Assembly: GCA_020633055.1 (NCBI GenBank)
Contig: JACKEJ010000013.1
Coordinates: 124,001 to 188,000, forward strand
Length of the DNA stretch: 64,000 bases
From: Sandaracinaceae bacterium
GTDB lineage: Bacteria > Myxococcota_A > Polyangia > Polyangiales > Houyiibacteriaceae
Direction of reading: 5' to 3'
Positions 34,061 to 42,757 of this stretch are shown here, one piece after another; the stretch's first letter is position 1; each line of letters opens with the position of its first letter. A program made the position numbers and the translations under genes. The notes beneath the pieces are model-generated. The model searched no databases. It saw only the letters and a list, made by a program, of their open reading frames with translations, and was not told the origin of the DNA.

Positions 34061-35599
34061 ATGTCCATGGCCACCGCCCCCACGCAGACCGCGCGCGAAG
34101 CCGGAGAGCCGCAAAACGCCTCCGATTTCGACGCCAGCGAGTGGATCGGGCGCGAGATCGACGGGCGCTACAAGGTCATCGAGCTGGTCGCCTCGGGCGG
34201 CATGGGTGCGGTCCTGGCGGTGGAGCACCTGCGGCTGCGGCACCGGCTGGCGCTGAAGATCCTGCTGCCCGGGTTCGAGGACCACGCCGTCGTGCAGGAG
34301 CGCTTCGAGCGCGAGGCGCTGGCGATGGCCCAGCTGGACCACCCCAACATCATCTCCGCGCTGGACTTCGGCGAGCTCCCCGACGGCAGCAGCTACATGG
34401 TCATGCCGCTGGTGCGCGGTTCGAGCGTGCACGGCCTGATCGAGAAGCACGGCGCGCTCCCGTGGCAGAGCGCGTGCCTGATCGCGGCCCAGGTGGCCGA
34501 CGCGCTGGCCACCGCGCACGCCGACGAGATCGTCCACCGCGACCTGAAGCCTGACAACGTGCTCATCACCACGGAGGACGACGGCAGCTACCGCGCCACC
34601 ATCCTGGACTTCGGCATCGCGCGTGTCCGCAACGCGGGCCGCGAGACCCCGGCCCCCGAGCGCCTGCGGACGCTCACGCGCGTGGGCGTGGTGATGGGCA
34701 CGCCGGGGTACATGGCCCCGGAGCAGGGCGCCGGCCAGGCGGTGACCCCAGCGGCCGACCTGTACGCCCTGGGCGCGCTCCTGTGGGAGATGGTCAGCGG
34801 CCAGCCCTTGTTCGACGAGGCCCTCGACTTCACGGGCATCCTGACGCAGCAGCTGACTTCCGCGGCGCCCCGCGTCGCCATCCCGGCCGATCGAGAGGTC
34901 GTGCCGGCCGCACTCGAAGCGCTACTGGCCCAGCTGCTCGCCGCGCGCCCAGAGGACCGTCCCGCCAGCGCGTCCCTGGTGCGCGACCAGCTGCGGGAGA
35001 TCGCGTACGCGGGGAGCGCGCGCGGGAGCCTCCCGATGAGCGCTCCCGTGGCGGGCCAGGATGCATTGCCCGCCGTTTGGCGGCAACGACTCGCGATGGG
35101 GGGTGCGGTCGCGCTCATGTTCGCGCTCACGGTGGGGGTGGTCGGCCTGGGTCTGGGCTACGCGATGGGCAGCACGAGCGAGCACGACGACCCCGAAGCG
35201 GTGGCGGCCGAGGAAGCCGCGCTCGAGGAGGAGGTGGCCGAGGCGCCCGATCCGACCCCGGGCACGGACGAGATCGTGGCCTCGCCGCTGGTGCGACAGA
35301 TGTTGCACGCCAACAGCGCCAGCGACCGGCGCGCTGCGGCGCGCGCGTTGCGGGCAAGCGGAGACGCCCTGCCGGATTGGGTGGCCGCGGTCGCCGCATA
35401 CGAAGGGGCGAGCGGCTGCACCGAGCGCCGCGCCGCCGTCGATGGGATCGTCGCGGTGCGCCACCCGAGCGCCACCGCGTCCCTCGAGCGAACTGTCAAC
35501 GCGTCACGGCGAGGGTGCGGCACGTTCGGCACACGCGACTGCTACTCGTGCTTTCGCGGCGCCGCGGAGCGTGGCCTGCGAGCGCTCCGGGGTCCCTGA
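34061..35599 (+). CDS. Ser/Thr protein kinase with membrane span and helical-repeat outer domain
   Basis: A 512-residue Hanks-type kinase. The kinase domain spans about 28-290: VASGGMGAVLAVEH, LALKILLPGF, HRDLKPDNVLI, LDFGIAR, GTPGYMAPEQ and LYALGALLWEMVSG. One membrane span follows (AVALMFALTVGVVGLGLGYA, about 345-367), then an acidic Glu-rich stretch and a C-terminal domain of about 110 residues with HEAT-like helices (DRRAAARALRASGDALPDW) and four Cys (GCTERRA, GCGTFGTRDCYSC). The Cys spacing suggests two disulfides outside the cytoplasm. ATG 34061 is used; ATG 34067 or TTG 34052 are possible. It is followed by a strong hairpin and the ferritin-like gene. Confidence 0.88.
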   Translation: MSMATAPTQTAREAGEPQNASDFDASEWIGREIDGRYKVIELVASGGMGAVLAVEHLRLRHRLALKILLPGFEDHAVVQERFEREALAMAQLDHPNIISALDFGELPDGSSYMVMPLVRGSSVHGLIEKHGALPWQSACLIAAQVADALATAHADEIVHRDLKPDNVLITTEDDGSYRATILDFGIARVRNAGRETPAPERLRTLTRVGVVMGTPGYMAPEQGAGQAVTPAADLYALGALLWEMVSGQPLFDEALDFTGILTQQLTSAAPRVAIPADREVVPAALEALLAQLLAARPEDRPASASLVRDQLREIAYAGSARGSLPMSAPVAGQDALPAVWRQRLAMGGAVALMFALTVGVVGLGLGYAMGSTSEHDDPEAVAAEEAALEEEVAEAPDPTPGTDEIVASPLVRQMLHANSASDRRAAARALRASGDALPDWVAAVAAYEGASGCTERRAAVDGIVAVRHPSATASLERTVNASRRGCGTFGTRDCYSCFRGAAERGLRALRGP

Positions 35600-35605
35600 G
35601 CTTGG

Positions 35606-35631
35606 CGGCGACGGGGACTTCCCCGTCGCCG
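35606..35631 (+). terminator. Strong hairpin just after the kinase gene
   Basis: CGGCGACGGGG (35606-35616) and CCCCGTCGCCG (35621-35631) are perfect complements, 11 bp, with loop ACTT, starting 7 bases after the kinase stop. There is no T-tract afterwards. The position is right for transcription termination or mRNA 3'-end protection, but the missing U-run keeps the call tentative. Confidence 0.4.
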
Positions 35632-35683
35632 TGACATCCGCTGGCCTCGCGTCCGACCGCCTCGACGTGCTTTCATCGTGGGC

Positions 35684-36871
35684 ATGCCGACAGACAGCCC
35701 CTCCGTCCTACGTGCGCGGAACGTCACGCGCGTGTTGCTGCTCCTCACCCTGGCCACCGGCGCGTTGAACGCGGTGTTCTACTTCGCGCTGGTGCTGCAG
35801 CTGCGGGGCGACGACCTCGCGATGGCGTTGCTGACGTTCTTCATCGTGGCCGCGGTCCAGACCCTGCTGGGGCTGGCCACGCTGATCTCGGGCATCGTCT
35901 ACGCGGTGCGCATGCGCCGCGCGGGTGAGTCCATGTTCACCGCGCTGGGCATGGCGTTCATGGGGCTGCTGGGCTCCGGCGGCGGCGTAGTCGGGGGCGT
36001 GCTCGGGGTCGGCGTCTTCGCGCTGGGCGCGAGCGGCGGCGCCTGGGGCCGTCCGCTGCGGGTGCGTGGACGCGTGCGGCACCCCGAGCTGCGCGAAGGC
36101 AGTGACTGGACCGAGGGCGACGCGCCCGACGTGAGCGGGCTCGACGAACCCACGCGGGCCGCGCTCGAGGCGCTGTGGCTGCACGACGCTCAGAAGGAGC
36201 ACGCCAGCGTGCCGGCCTTCGCGCGCGTCGCCTGGACGCTGGTGGCCGTGGGCGCGCCTGCCGAGCTGGTCGAGCGCACGTTCACGGCCGCTCAGGAGGA
36301 GATCGCCCACACGCGCCTGTGCTTCGCGCTGGCGGCGGGCTACGGGGGTCGCTCGCACTCGGTCGAGAGCATGCCCGAGCTGCTGCTGAACGGGCTCGAG
36401 CTCCGCGGCGACGCGTTCGTCCACCTCGCGCTCGAGAGCCTGAACGACGGCTGCCTGCTCGAGGACTACAACGCGGACGTGGCGGCCGCGTGCCGCGACG
36501 CGTGCCAGGAGCCGGTCACGGGCGCGGTGCTCACGGCCATCGCGCGCGAGGAGCGCGCGCACGCCGAGCTGTCGTGGGCCATCCTGACGTTCTGCCTCAC
36601 CCGAGGCGGGCGGCCAGTGCGAGAGGCGCTCGAGCGAGCCGCCAGGCGACTCGGCTCCATCCCACGCCCCACGGCGGTCTCGGCGGAGAAGCAGGCGCTG
36701 GTGGCGCGCGCCGACGCGACCGCCCTGCGCGCGCACGGGCGCCTGCCAGACAGCGAGTGGGCGCGCATCTACGACGTGCGCCTCGCGCAGACGGCCGAGC
36801 GTCTCGCGACCTTGCTGTCTCCGACGGGAGCGCGCCTCGGACGTGTCCAACCCGCTGCCAACCACGCGTGA
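35684..36871 (+). CDS. Membrane-anchored ferritin-like di-iron protein
   Basis: A 395-residue protein. The first 130 residues hold three hydrophobic segments (VLLLLTLATGALNAVFYFAL, MALLTFFIVAAVQTLLGLA and LLGSGGGVVGGVLGVGVFAL). Residues 160-340 form a four-helix ferritin-like domain with two ExxH-type sites: E172 in QKEHASVPAF, EEIAHTR (E206, H209), E in NDGCLLEDYN and EERAHAE (E290, H293). These are the usual di-iron ligands. Such domains act as oxidases, oxygenases or iron stores. I recall ferritin-like domains of this kind in myxobacterial proteins of unknown role. ATG 35684 is preferred to GTG 35678. It is between a kinase and an epimerase on the same strand. Confidence 0.8.
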   Translation: MPTDSPSVLRARNVTRVLLLLTLATGALNAVFYFALVLQLRGDDLAMALLTFFIVAAVQTLLGLATLISGIVYAVRMRRAGESMFTALGMAFMGLLGSGGGVVGGVLGVGVFALGASGGAWGRPLRVRGRVRHPELREGSDWTEGDAPDVSGLDEPTRAALEALWLHDAQKEHASVPAFARVAWTLVAVGAPAELVERTFTAAQEEIAHTRLCFALAAGYGGRSHSVESMPELLLNGLELRGDAFVHLALESLNDGCLLEDYNADVAAACRDACQEPVTGAVLTAIAREERAHAELSWAILTFCLTRGGRPVREALERAARRLGSIPRPTAVSAEKQALVARADATALRAHGRLPDSEWARIYDVRLAQTAERLATLLSPTGARLGRVQPAANHA

Positions 36872-36928
36872 GGAGGGCGAACTGAGCGCTTCCTCCCGTG
36901 CAGCGCCGTGGACTACCGTTGCCGAGCC

Positions 36929-37861
36929 ATGGTCACGAGCAAGCGAATCGTCGTCACGGGCGCGGATGGCTGCGTAGGCGGCGCCATCGCCGAGCACCTA
37001 CGGGCCGCGGGCCATCAGGTCGTCGCCCAGGTCTTCGGGCGCGCCGCCGTCCCAGAGCGGGGCGAAGTGCGCCTCGACCTGACACGTGAGCGCGTGGAGG
37101 ACGTGCTCCCGAGGGGCCCGGTCGACGCGATCGTGCACGCGGCCGGGGTGGTGAACCCCCGTGTGCCCGACGCCGTCATGTTCGGGGTCAACACGGGAGG
37201 CACGGAGGCCATGCTCCGCTGGGGCGAGGCGCAGGGTTGCGGCCACTTCGTGCAGATCAGCTCGGTCAGCGTCTACGGCGCGCGCGCGCTGGGGCAAGGG
37301 CGCGTCGAGGGCACGCACCGCATCCGCTTCGCCGCGCTGGCCTACGGGCGCTCGAAGGCCCTCGCGGAGGTGCGGGTGGAGCACGCGCGGCTGCCGTACT
37401 CCCTCTTGCGCCTGCCGATGGTCATCGGGCGGGGCGACGTGTTCACGACCCCCGCAGTGCTCGGCGGCCTGCGCGGGGGGACGCTCTTCATGTCGGGACC
37501 CGGCGACGTGAGCACCAGCATGATCGGGGTGCCCAACCTGGGGCCCCTGACCGAGGCCGTGGTCAGCGCCGGGCCTGCCCAGGGTCCGCTCAACTTCGCC
37601 GATCACCACGTGGTGTGGCGCGCGCTCCTCGCCGAGTACGCCGCCGCGGCGCAGCTGCCGTTCGACGTCAAGCGCCCACCGCTGCCCACAGACGTCCTGC
37701 GCGGGCGGGCGTCCGAATACTTCCTGCTGTACGGCATGAGCCGCTTCGGCGGGGAGTTCCCCACCGACGCCCTGGACGCCCACCTGGCGCGCGCGGGCCA
37801 GCGCCCACCGCTGACCGACTGGCGCGTGGCGGTGCGCGACGCGGTCGACGGAAGCCCCTGA
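36929..37861 (+). CDS. NAD-dependent epimerase/dehydratase (extended SDR)
   Basis: A 310-residue extended short-chain dehydrogenase. The Rossmann motif is VTGADGCVGGAIAEHL, followed by VHAAGVVNP, the catalytic Ser in QISSVSVYG and the active YxxxK in AYGRSKALAE. A substrate-lobe segment LRLPMVIGRGD is typical of nucleotide-sugar or sterol-type epimerases. The substrate cannot be read from sequence. ATG 36929 is used; the frame opens at 36908. The gene follows the ferritin-like gene by 57 bases and converges on the large surface-protein gene. Confidence 0.86.
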   Translation: MVTSKRIVVTGADGCVGGAIAEHLRAAGHQVVAQVFGRAAVPERGEVRLDLTRERVEDVLPRGPVDAIVHAAGVVNPRVPDAVMFGVNTGGTEAMLRWGEAQGCGHFVQISSVSVYGARALGQGRVEGTHRIRFAALAYGRSKALAEVRVEHARLPYSLLRLPMVIGRGDVFTTPAVLGGLRGGTLFMSGPGDVSTSMIGVPNLGPLTEAVVSAGPAQGPLNFADHHVVWRALLAEYAAAAQLPFDVKRPPLPTDVLRGRASEYFLLYGMSRFGGEFPTDALDAHLARAGQRPPLTDWRVAVRDAVDGSP

Positions 37862-37889
37862 CCAACGGGACCGACGGCCTGACGCGGCG

Positions 37890-40745
37890 TCAGCCGGAGG
37901 TGCGCCCGCCGCGCCGCCGACGCCGGACGACGACCCCACCGAGCACCAGCAGCACGAGCGGAACGGCACCCGCACCATGCACCGGACCGGCCGCGCAGGC
38001 GCCACCCGACATGCCGCCGGGGCCCACGCCAGCGTCCACGCCCGCAGCGTCGGGCACGCCGAGGTCGCGCCCACCCAGGTCCACCGGCGAGACGCCCTCG
38101 TCGGCACCTTGATCGCTTCCGCCGCCGTCCGTGTCTCCGGCGTCCGCGGGGCCACCGTCGTCGAAGCCGCCCAGGTCGAGGCTGCCCAGGTCGAGGCTGC
38201 CCAGGTCGAGCCCGCCGCCGTCCGGAAGCCCCCCGTCGGGTACACCCCCGTCGGGCACGCCGCAGCCGGGCACGCCCAGGTTCGAGCACATGCTCAGCGC
38301 CAGCACGCAGCTGTCCACCGTGCACACGTCCCCGTCGTCGCATTCGGCGTCGTCCACGCAGCAGCCGGCGACGGGCGCGTTGGAGCAGGTGTTGGTGGTC
38401 ACGTCGCACTCGTCGAACGTGCAGGTGTCGCCGTCACCGCAGTCACCGTCGGTCAGGCAGCAGCCGGGGTCGGCGGTGTTGCTGCACGTCCCTGTCGGGA
38501 CGTCACAGCTGTCCACCGTGCAGGCGTTGGCGTCGTCACAGTCGGCGGCGCCCGTGCAGCAGTTGGGTACCGCCGCGCGCTCGCAGCGGTTCGTGAGCAG
38601 GTTGCACGTCTCGGAGGTGCACAGGTTGGCGTCGTCGCAGTCCATGTCCTGCTCGCAGCAGTCCGTGATGGGGCTCGCGCCGCACGTACCGCCCGGGCCG
38701 GAGCAGCTGTCCGCCGTGCACAGATCACCGTCGTCGCAGTCGCCGTCCACGTTGCAGCAGTCGGCTACGGGCGTGTTCTCGCACCCGAGGGGTTCGCTGC
38801 ACGCGTCGGTCGTGCACGCGTTGCTGTCGTCGCAGCTAGGCGGTGTCCCCGCCACACACATCCCCGACATGCACATGTCTTGGCCGTTGCACGTGAGCGT
38901 GTCGCCGCACAGCGCGCCATCCGTGGCGAACCCGTCGACCGGACAGTCCACGCCCGCGCCGGTGCACACCTCCGCGGGGTCACACTCGCCCGTCGAGATG
39001 CGACAGGTGGTGCCGATGGCGACCACGTCGACCGGGCACTCGGCGCTCATCCCGTCGCACGCCTCGGCCACGTCGCAGTCCCCCATCGCGGGTCGACACT
39101 CGGTGCCCATGGGCTCGACCGCGTCGCTAGGGCAGCTCGGGCTCATGCCGTCGCACACCTCGGCGACGTCGCAGTCCCCCATCGCCATGTTGCAGACCGT
39201 ACCCATGCCGAGGACGTTGTCGACGCACACGCCCGCGTCGTTGCAGGTGTCCTCCGCGTCGCAGGTGTCGAGGCTGGTGGCGGTGCAGACGTCCCCCGCA
39301 GTCCGGAACGAACAGTCGAGGTTGCAGCACGAGCTGCCTGTGCCGTTCACCCCCGTGCCGTCGTCGCACTCCTCGTCCATGTCGACAAAGCCATCGCCGC
39401 AGAAGGCACAGATGTTGGCCTCGCCCGGCGACGGCGCGCTGATCTGGAACGCACTGGTGTCGCGTGGAGCGCCCGCGCCGTTGGGACAGCGCTGGATGCT
39501 CTTGGCCTCGCGCTCCGCCGCGCTCCCGCCTTCGGCGATCATCATCTGACCCGGCGTGAGGGTGTCGACCATCAGCGTAGTGGCGGGCGCGGTGTGCCCA
39601 TAGACCAGCGCGTCGACCAGCTCACCGCTGCTCACGGTGGTGCCGTTCGTCATGCTGGGCAGCAGGTAGAGCGCCACCGCGTCGGGCCCGTTCTGGAGCG
39701 TGCTGTTCGCGAAGGTGATGCCTGCGCCAGCCACACCCGGGTTCGCCGTGAAGAAGTAGCCGGCGCCGTTCAGCGCGAATCCGTCGAGGTCGATGCTCCG
39801 GTAGCTCACGTCTCCCGAGCCGTTGAAGAACACGATCAGCGCACCGTCGAGGGCGGTGTCGCCCGCGCCGAACAGCTCCACGAACTCCGCCGTGTCGGAG
39901 CCCGGGCTGTCCGAGTCGACCTCGTTGACGAGCACGCGATCCACGCTGTCGAAGCGATTGAAGTCACCTTGAGTGAGCGTGACTGACGACAGGCCGGGGT
40001 TCGTGGCCGGCGGCGACACGACCCCTTGGAACTCGTTGGTGCGCGCGCCGCTCACGCCGTCGAGCAGCGTCGCGAGCCAGTCGAAGGAGTCCCCCTGGGT
40101 GAGACCCAGCGAAGCGAGCGTGAGGCCCGTGATCTCCAGCCGCGAGCACACACCAGCGACCGACTGCGTGGCCGCCAGGGAGCCGATGGGCGTGTGGGGA
40201 GCGCCCGCCGAGAGCGCCACCAACGTCGCGCTGGCGCCGGCCATCGTGTTGGTGAAGGCGATGGCGAAGTCCGCGTCGAAGCCTGGTCCGAACGCCAGGT
40301 CCGAGACCGACGGCATCAGCAGGCCTCCGCCGGAGATGGCGGCGTCCTCGGGCGTGTCGATGTCCGTCAGCTCGAGAGTCGACGCGACGCCACCTTGGAC
40401 GCTGTCGAAGTAGATGACGGCGAAGGAGCCGGGCGCTGTGCAGCCGCCTCCAGCGACGGCGATGCGGACGCGGCCCAGCACGTCGGAGTCGAACGCCATC
40501 GTCGTTGCGCGCCCCGCCCCCGTGTCCTCTCCGATCACGCCACCAGCGCCATCCCCGCGCCCCACGCTCACAGGCGTGGGTGCGGACGCCACGCCCGCCG
40601 CGATGCTGCGATCGACCGTGTCGAACAGCTGCGCACGCGCTGGACCCACACCGAGCAACGTCGCCGCAGCCAGCAGGCCCGCGACGAGGGTGACGTGGAA
40701 GAACGGCGAAGGGCGGACCGCGGTGCGGCGGGTGGTCTCGAGCAT
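37890..40745 (-). CDS. Large secreted Cys-rich protein with lamin-tail domain and MYXO-CTERM-like tail
   Basis: A 951-residue exported protein. The signal is FHVTLVAGLLAAATLLGVGPARA. Residues 30-270 are a Gly/Ala/Thr-rich beta domain. A lamin-tail-like domain follows (VLVNEVDSDSPGSDTAEFVE, FALNGAGYFFTANPGVAGAG). From about 470 to 850 lie two sets of Cys repeats: CDVAEVCDGMSPSCP-type units and then CCxxDxDCDDGDxCTxDxC units about 40 residues long. After a linker of VPDGG and SLDLG repeats comes the tail: GGACAAGP, a hydrophobic stretch VPLVLLVLGGVVV and RRRRR. That is the layout of MYXO-CTERM sorting signals, though with one Cys rather than the usual pair. It probably ends up on the cell surface. 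Confidence 0.85.
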   Translation of the reverse strand: MLETTRRTAVRPSPFFHVTLVAGLLAAATLLGVGPARAQLFDTVDRSIAAGVASAPTPVSVGRGDGAGGVIGEDTGAGRATTMAFDSDVLGRVRIAVAGGGCTAPGSFAVIYFDSVQGGVASTLELTDIDTPEDAAISGGGLLMPSVSDLAFGPGFDADFAIAFTNTMAGASATLVALSAGAPHTPIGSLAATQSVAGVCSRLEITGLTLASLGLTQGDSFDWLATLLDGVSGARTNEFQGVVSPPATNPGLSSVTLTQGDFNRFDSVDRVLVNEVDSDSPGSDTAEFVELFGAGDTALDGALIVFFNGSGDVSYRSIDLDGFALNGAGYFFTANPGVAGAGITFANSTLQNGPDAVALYLLPSMTNGTTVSSGELVDALVYGHTAPATTLMVDTLTPGQMMIAEGGSAAEREAKSIQRCPNGAGAPRDTSAFQISAPSPGEANICAFCGDGFVDMDEECDDGTGVNGTGSSCCNLDCSFRTAGDVCTATSLDTCDAEDTCNDAGVCVDNVLGMGTVCNMAMGDCDVAEVCDGMSPSCPSDAVEPMGTECRPAMGDCDVAEACDGMSAECPVDVVAIGTTCRISTGECDPAEVCTGAGVDCPVDGFATDGALCGDTLTCNGQDMCMSGMCVAGTPPSCDDSNACTTDACSEPLGCENTPVADCCNVDGDCDDGDLCTADSCSGPGGTCGASPITDCCEQDMDCDDANLCTSETCNLLTNRCERAAVPNCCTGAADCDDANACTVDSCDVPTGTCSNTADPGCCLTDGDCGDGDTCTFDECDVTTNTCSNAPVAGCCVDDAECDDGDVCTVDSCVLALSMCSNLGVPGCGVPDGGVPDGGLPDGGGLDLGSLDLGSLDLGGFDDGGPADAGDTDGGGSDQGADEGVSPVDLGGRDLGVPDAAGVDAGVGPGGMSGGACAAGPVHGAGAVPLVLLVLGGVVVRRRRRGGRTSG
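38169..38210 (-). repeat. 15-bp tandem repeat coding for SLDLG units
   Basis: The plus-strand unit gcccaggtcgaggct occurs almost three times head to tail. It encodes the LDLGS repeat in the linker before the sorting tail. The copies are identical in the overlapping part, so this looks like recent slippage expansion. Confidence 0.8.
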
Positions 40746-40863
40746 GGGGCGACTCCTCTCGCGAGGGTATCAGCCTCTCACACGAGCGCGCGGCTGTGTC
40801 CCGACATCGTCACATGACACACGAGACGCCCCGAAAGCGCACACACCCTGGTAGTTTTGGCGC

Positions 40864-42054
40864 ATGACCGTTCGCCCCGCCCCACTCCAGCCGCTCGTGT
40901 TCGCGAGCGTCGTGTTCTCGTTTCTTGGCTTGGCCGCCCCCGACCGCGCGCACGCGTGCGCATGCTGCGACGGTGGCGACGACGCAGAGGTCTTGGGGTT
41001 CACGGACACGGACGCCGCGCTGGTCGAGCGGCACGGGATGCAGTCGTGCCAAGCCCTCGATCGCCTCGAGGTGTGGCGCGCGGAGAGCACCGCGCCCGTG
41101 CGCTGCTTCGACCTGCAGGGGGCCGACCCCAACCGCGGACGACGCTGCGAGGACTGGGCCTACGCCGACAACTTCGACCGGCCCGCGGCCACGGGTCACC
41201 CGCGACTGCGCGTGTTCCCTCGCGCGCCACGCTACGTGTCACCAGACGACATCCGCGCCACCCTGACGCGCTACGACGCGACGGCGACGGCACCGGGCGC
41301 AGCCGGCTCGGGCGATGCCGACGAAGAAGACGACGAGGTGAGCTTCACCCACACGCTGATCGTGGAGGTGCGCACGGCGACCGGCTTTCAGCGCGTCGCG
41401 AGCATGGACCTGAGCGTCGGCGCACCCGAGCGGTTCGACGACGAGGAGGAAGACGAGGAAGAAGAGCCGACCGACGAGGACCTAGCGCCTTGGCTGCCGC
41501 CCCCCGACGCCATCGAGGTCCGCGTCGCGGTCTCGCCCGGAGGGGCCAACCTCGTCGTGCTGGTGAAGGGCTTCGACGCGGCCCCCGGGATGGGTCACTT
41601 CCCGACGGAGGTGCGCCCCGGCGTCGCGCGGGGGCTGGACGGCGCGCGGCTGCTGACCACGGTCCCTGCTGCAGCCCTCGCGGTAGCCAGCCCCGATGCC
41701 GCGCCCCAGGTGGACGAGGCCCACGCGCCCGGGACGGTCGCGCGCTTCAACCGTCTCGCGCTCACGGCGCATCGCGCGCGTGACTACGCCAGCGCCGCCC
41801 GCGGCTGGGCGGGCTTGCTGGCAGCGGCCCCCGACGACGCCAACGTCCGGTACAACCTCGCCTGTGCGCTCGCGCGCTTGGATCAGCCAGAGCGCGCGCT
41901 GGACCTGCTGCGCGACCTGCAACGGCAGGCCGGCGCTGGCTGCACACGCTGCCGCGAGCGCCTCACCCGTGCTCGGCGCGACCCGGACCTCGCGAGCGTG
42001 CGGGCCCTCCCTGGCTTCCGGGAGCTGAACCAGGCCGCCCGGGGCGCCCGATGA
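40864..42054 (+). CDS. Secreted protein with CACC motif and TPR-like C-terminus
   Basis: A 396-residue exported protein. The signal ends near DRAHA and the mature part begins CACCDGGDD, a Cys cluster that could bind metal or form a disulfide. The middle contains VSFTHTLIVEVRTATGFQRV, strands of a beta domain, an acidic run of about 16 Asp/Glu (residues about 195-212), and VRVAVSPGGANLVVLVKGF. The last 120 residues are TPR-like (ALTAHRARDYASAARGWAGL, VRYNLACALARLDQPERAL) with two more Cys (GCTRCRERL). I do not recognise the family. It is divergent from the surface-protein gene with 118 bases between. Confidence 0.72.
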   Translation: MTVRPAPLQPLVFASVVFSFLGLAAPDRAHACACCDGGDDAEVLGFTDTDAALVERHGMQSCQALDRLEVWRAESTAPVRCFDLQGADPNRGRRCEDWAYADNFDRPAATGHPRLRVFPRAPRYVSPDDIRATLTRYDATATAPGAAGSGDADEEDDEVSFTHTLIVEVRTATGFQRVASMDLSVGAPERFDDEEEDEEEEPTDEDLAPWLPPPDAIEVRVAVSPGGANLVVLVKGFDAAPGMGHFPTEVRPGVARGLDGARLLTTVPAAALAVASPDAAPQVDEAHAPGTVARFNRLALTAHRARDYASAARGWAGLLAAAPDDANVRYNLACALARLDQPERALDLLRDLQRQAGAGCTRCRERLTRARRDPDLASVRALPGFRELNQAARGAR

Positions 42055-42150
42055 GCAGGGCCGACAGCGGACCGCTGGCCTCGAATCCCCGGACCAGCTA
42101 CAGGGGCCCATCTTGAAACGGCACGGCATGCGCGCCGACTCCCTCTCGAC

Positions 42151-42624
42151 ATGACCGACGAATGTATCGAGCTGCCCGTCCCCGAGCGGAGCGCCCTGCA
42201 CCCCGAGCCGCTCCCGCGCGTGGAGCTGTTCAAGGCGCTGGTGCGGGCAAGTGATCGTCAGGTCAGCGAGACCAACACGCTGTGCCAGGAGTTCGGCATC
42301 ACGGCGTCGCAATACAACGTGCTGCGCATCCTGTACGTCAACGACCCGGGCATCGGCCTGTCCTGCTCGCGCATCGGCGAGCGCCTGATCTCACGGGTCC
42401 CGGACATCACGCGCCTGCTGGACCGGCTCGAGAACGCCGAGCTCGTCGAGCGCTGCCGCTGCGAGGGCGACCGGCGCATCGTGCGCACGCGCCTCAGCGC
42501 CAAGGGGCGCGAGCTGGTGGAGCGCATCGACGCGCCGCTGCTTGCCCTGCACGACAAGCTCAGCGAGGGCCTGACCGAAGACGAGGTCACCACGCTGACG
42601 GCGCTACTCACGCGCCTCGCCTGA
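42151..42624 (+). CDS. MarR-family transcription regulator
   Basis: A 157-residue winged-helix regulator. The core matches MarR: VELFKALVRASDRQVSE for the dimer helix, GITASQYNVLRILYVND, the recognition region RLISRVPDITRLLDRLENA, and the wing ELVERCRCEGDRRIVRTRLS ending in AKGRELVERID. Two Cys in the wing (CRC) are unusual and could make it redox responsive; that is inference. It is followed by an intrinsic terminator and the ECF sigma-factor gene, whose promoter region contains palindromes that are candidate sites for it. Confidence 0.87.
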   Translation: MTDECIELPVPERSALHPEPLPRVELFKALVRASDRQVSETNTLCQEFGITASQYNVLRILYVNDPGIGLSCSRIGERLISRVPDITRLLDRLENAELVERCRCEGDRRIVRTRLSAKGRELVERIDAPLLALHDKLSEGLTEDEVTTLTALLTRLA

Positions 42625-42648
42625 GCACCCGACACGGAATCACTCACG

Positions 42649-42674
42649 AAAAGGCCCCTGCGGGGGCCTTTTTT
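42649..42674 (+). terminator. Intrinsic terminator after the MarR gene
   Basis: GGCCCC (42653-42658) pairs with GGGGCC (42663-42668) around the loop TGCG, flanked by AAAA on the left and six T on the right. This is the only canonical hairpin plus U-tract I found in the window. It ends the MarR transcript 25 bases after its stop, so the sigma-factor gene has its own promoter. Confidence 0.9.
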
Positions 42675-42695
42675 CGTCTGTGCGAACAATACTCG

Positions 42696-42726
42696 TTGAC
42701 ACAACCATTGTCCTGACGCAGATATT
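42696..42726 (+). promoter_or_regulatory. Candidate promoter and operator of the ECF sigma gene
   Basis: TTGACA at 42696-42701 is a perfect -35 hexamer. GATATT at 42721-42726 is a weak -10 at 19-base spacing; the fit is imperfect. The stretch is strikingly AT-rich for this genome. GACA (42698-42701) and TGTC (42709-42712) form an inverted repeat inside the promoter, and TGTTCCAACA (42730-42739) is another just downstream. Both could be bound by the neighbouring MarR protein. Confidence 0.45.
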
Positions 42727-42757
42727 AGCTGTTCCAACAACTAACCGGGACAGCCCC

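Noticed and set aside
37977..39986. A 669-codon plus-strand frame antisense to the large surface protein
   Set aside because: The surface protein has domains, a signal and a sorting tail; the antisense frame has none and its composition follows from the GC-rich complement.
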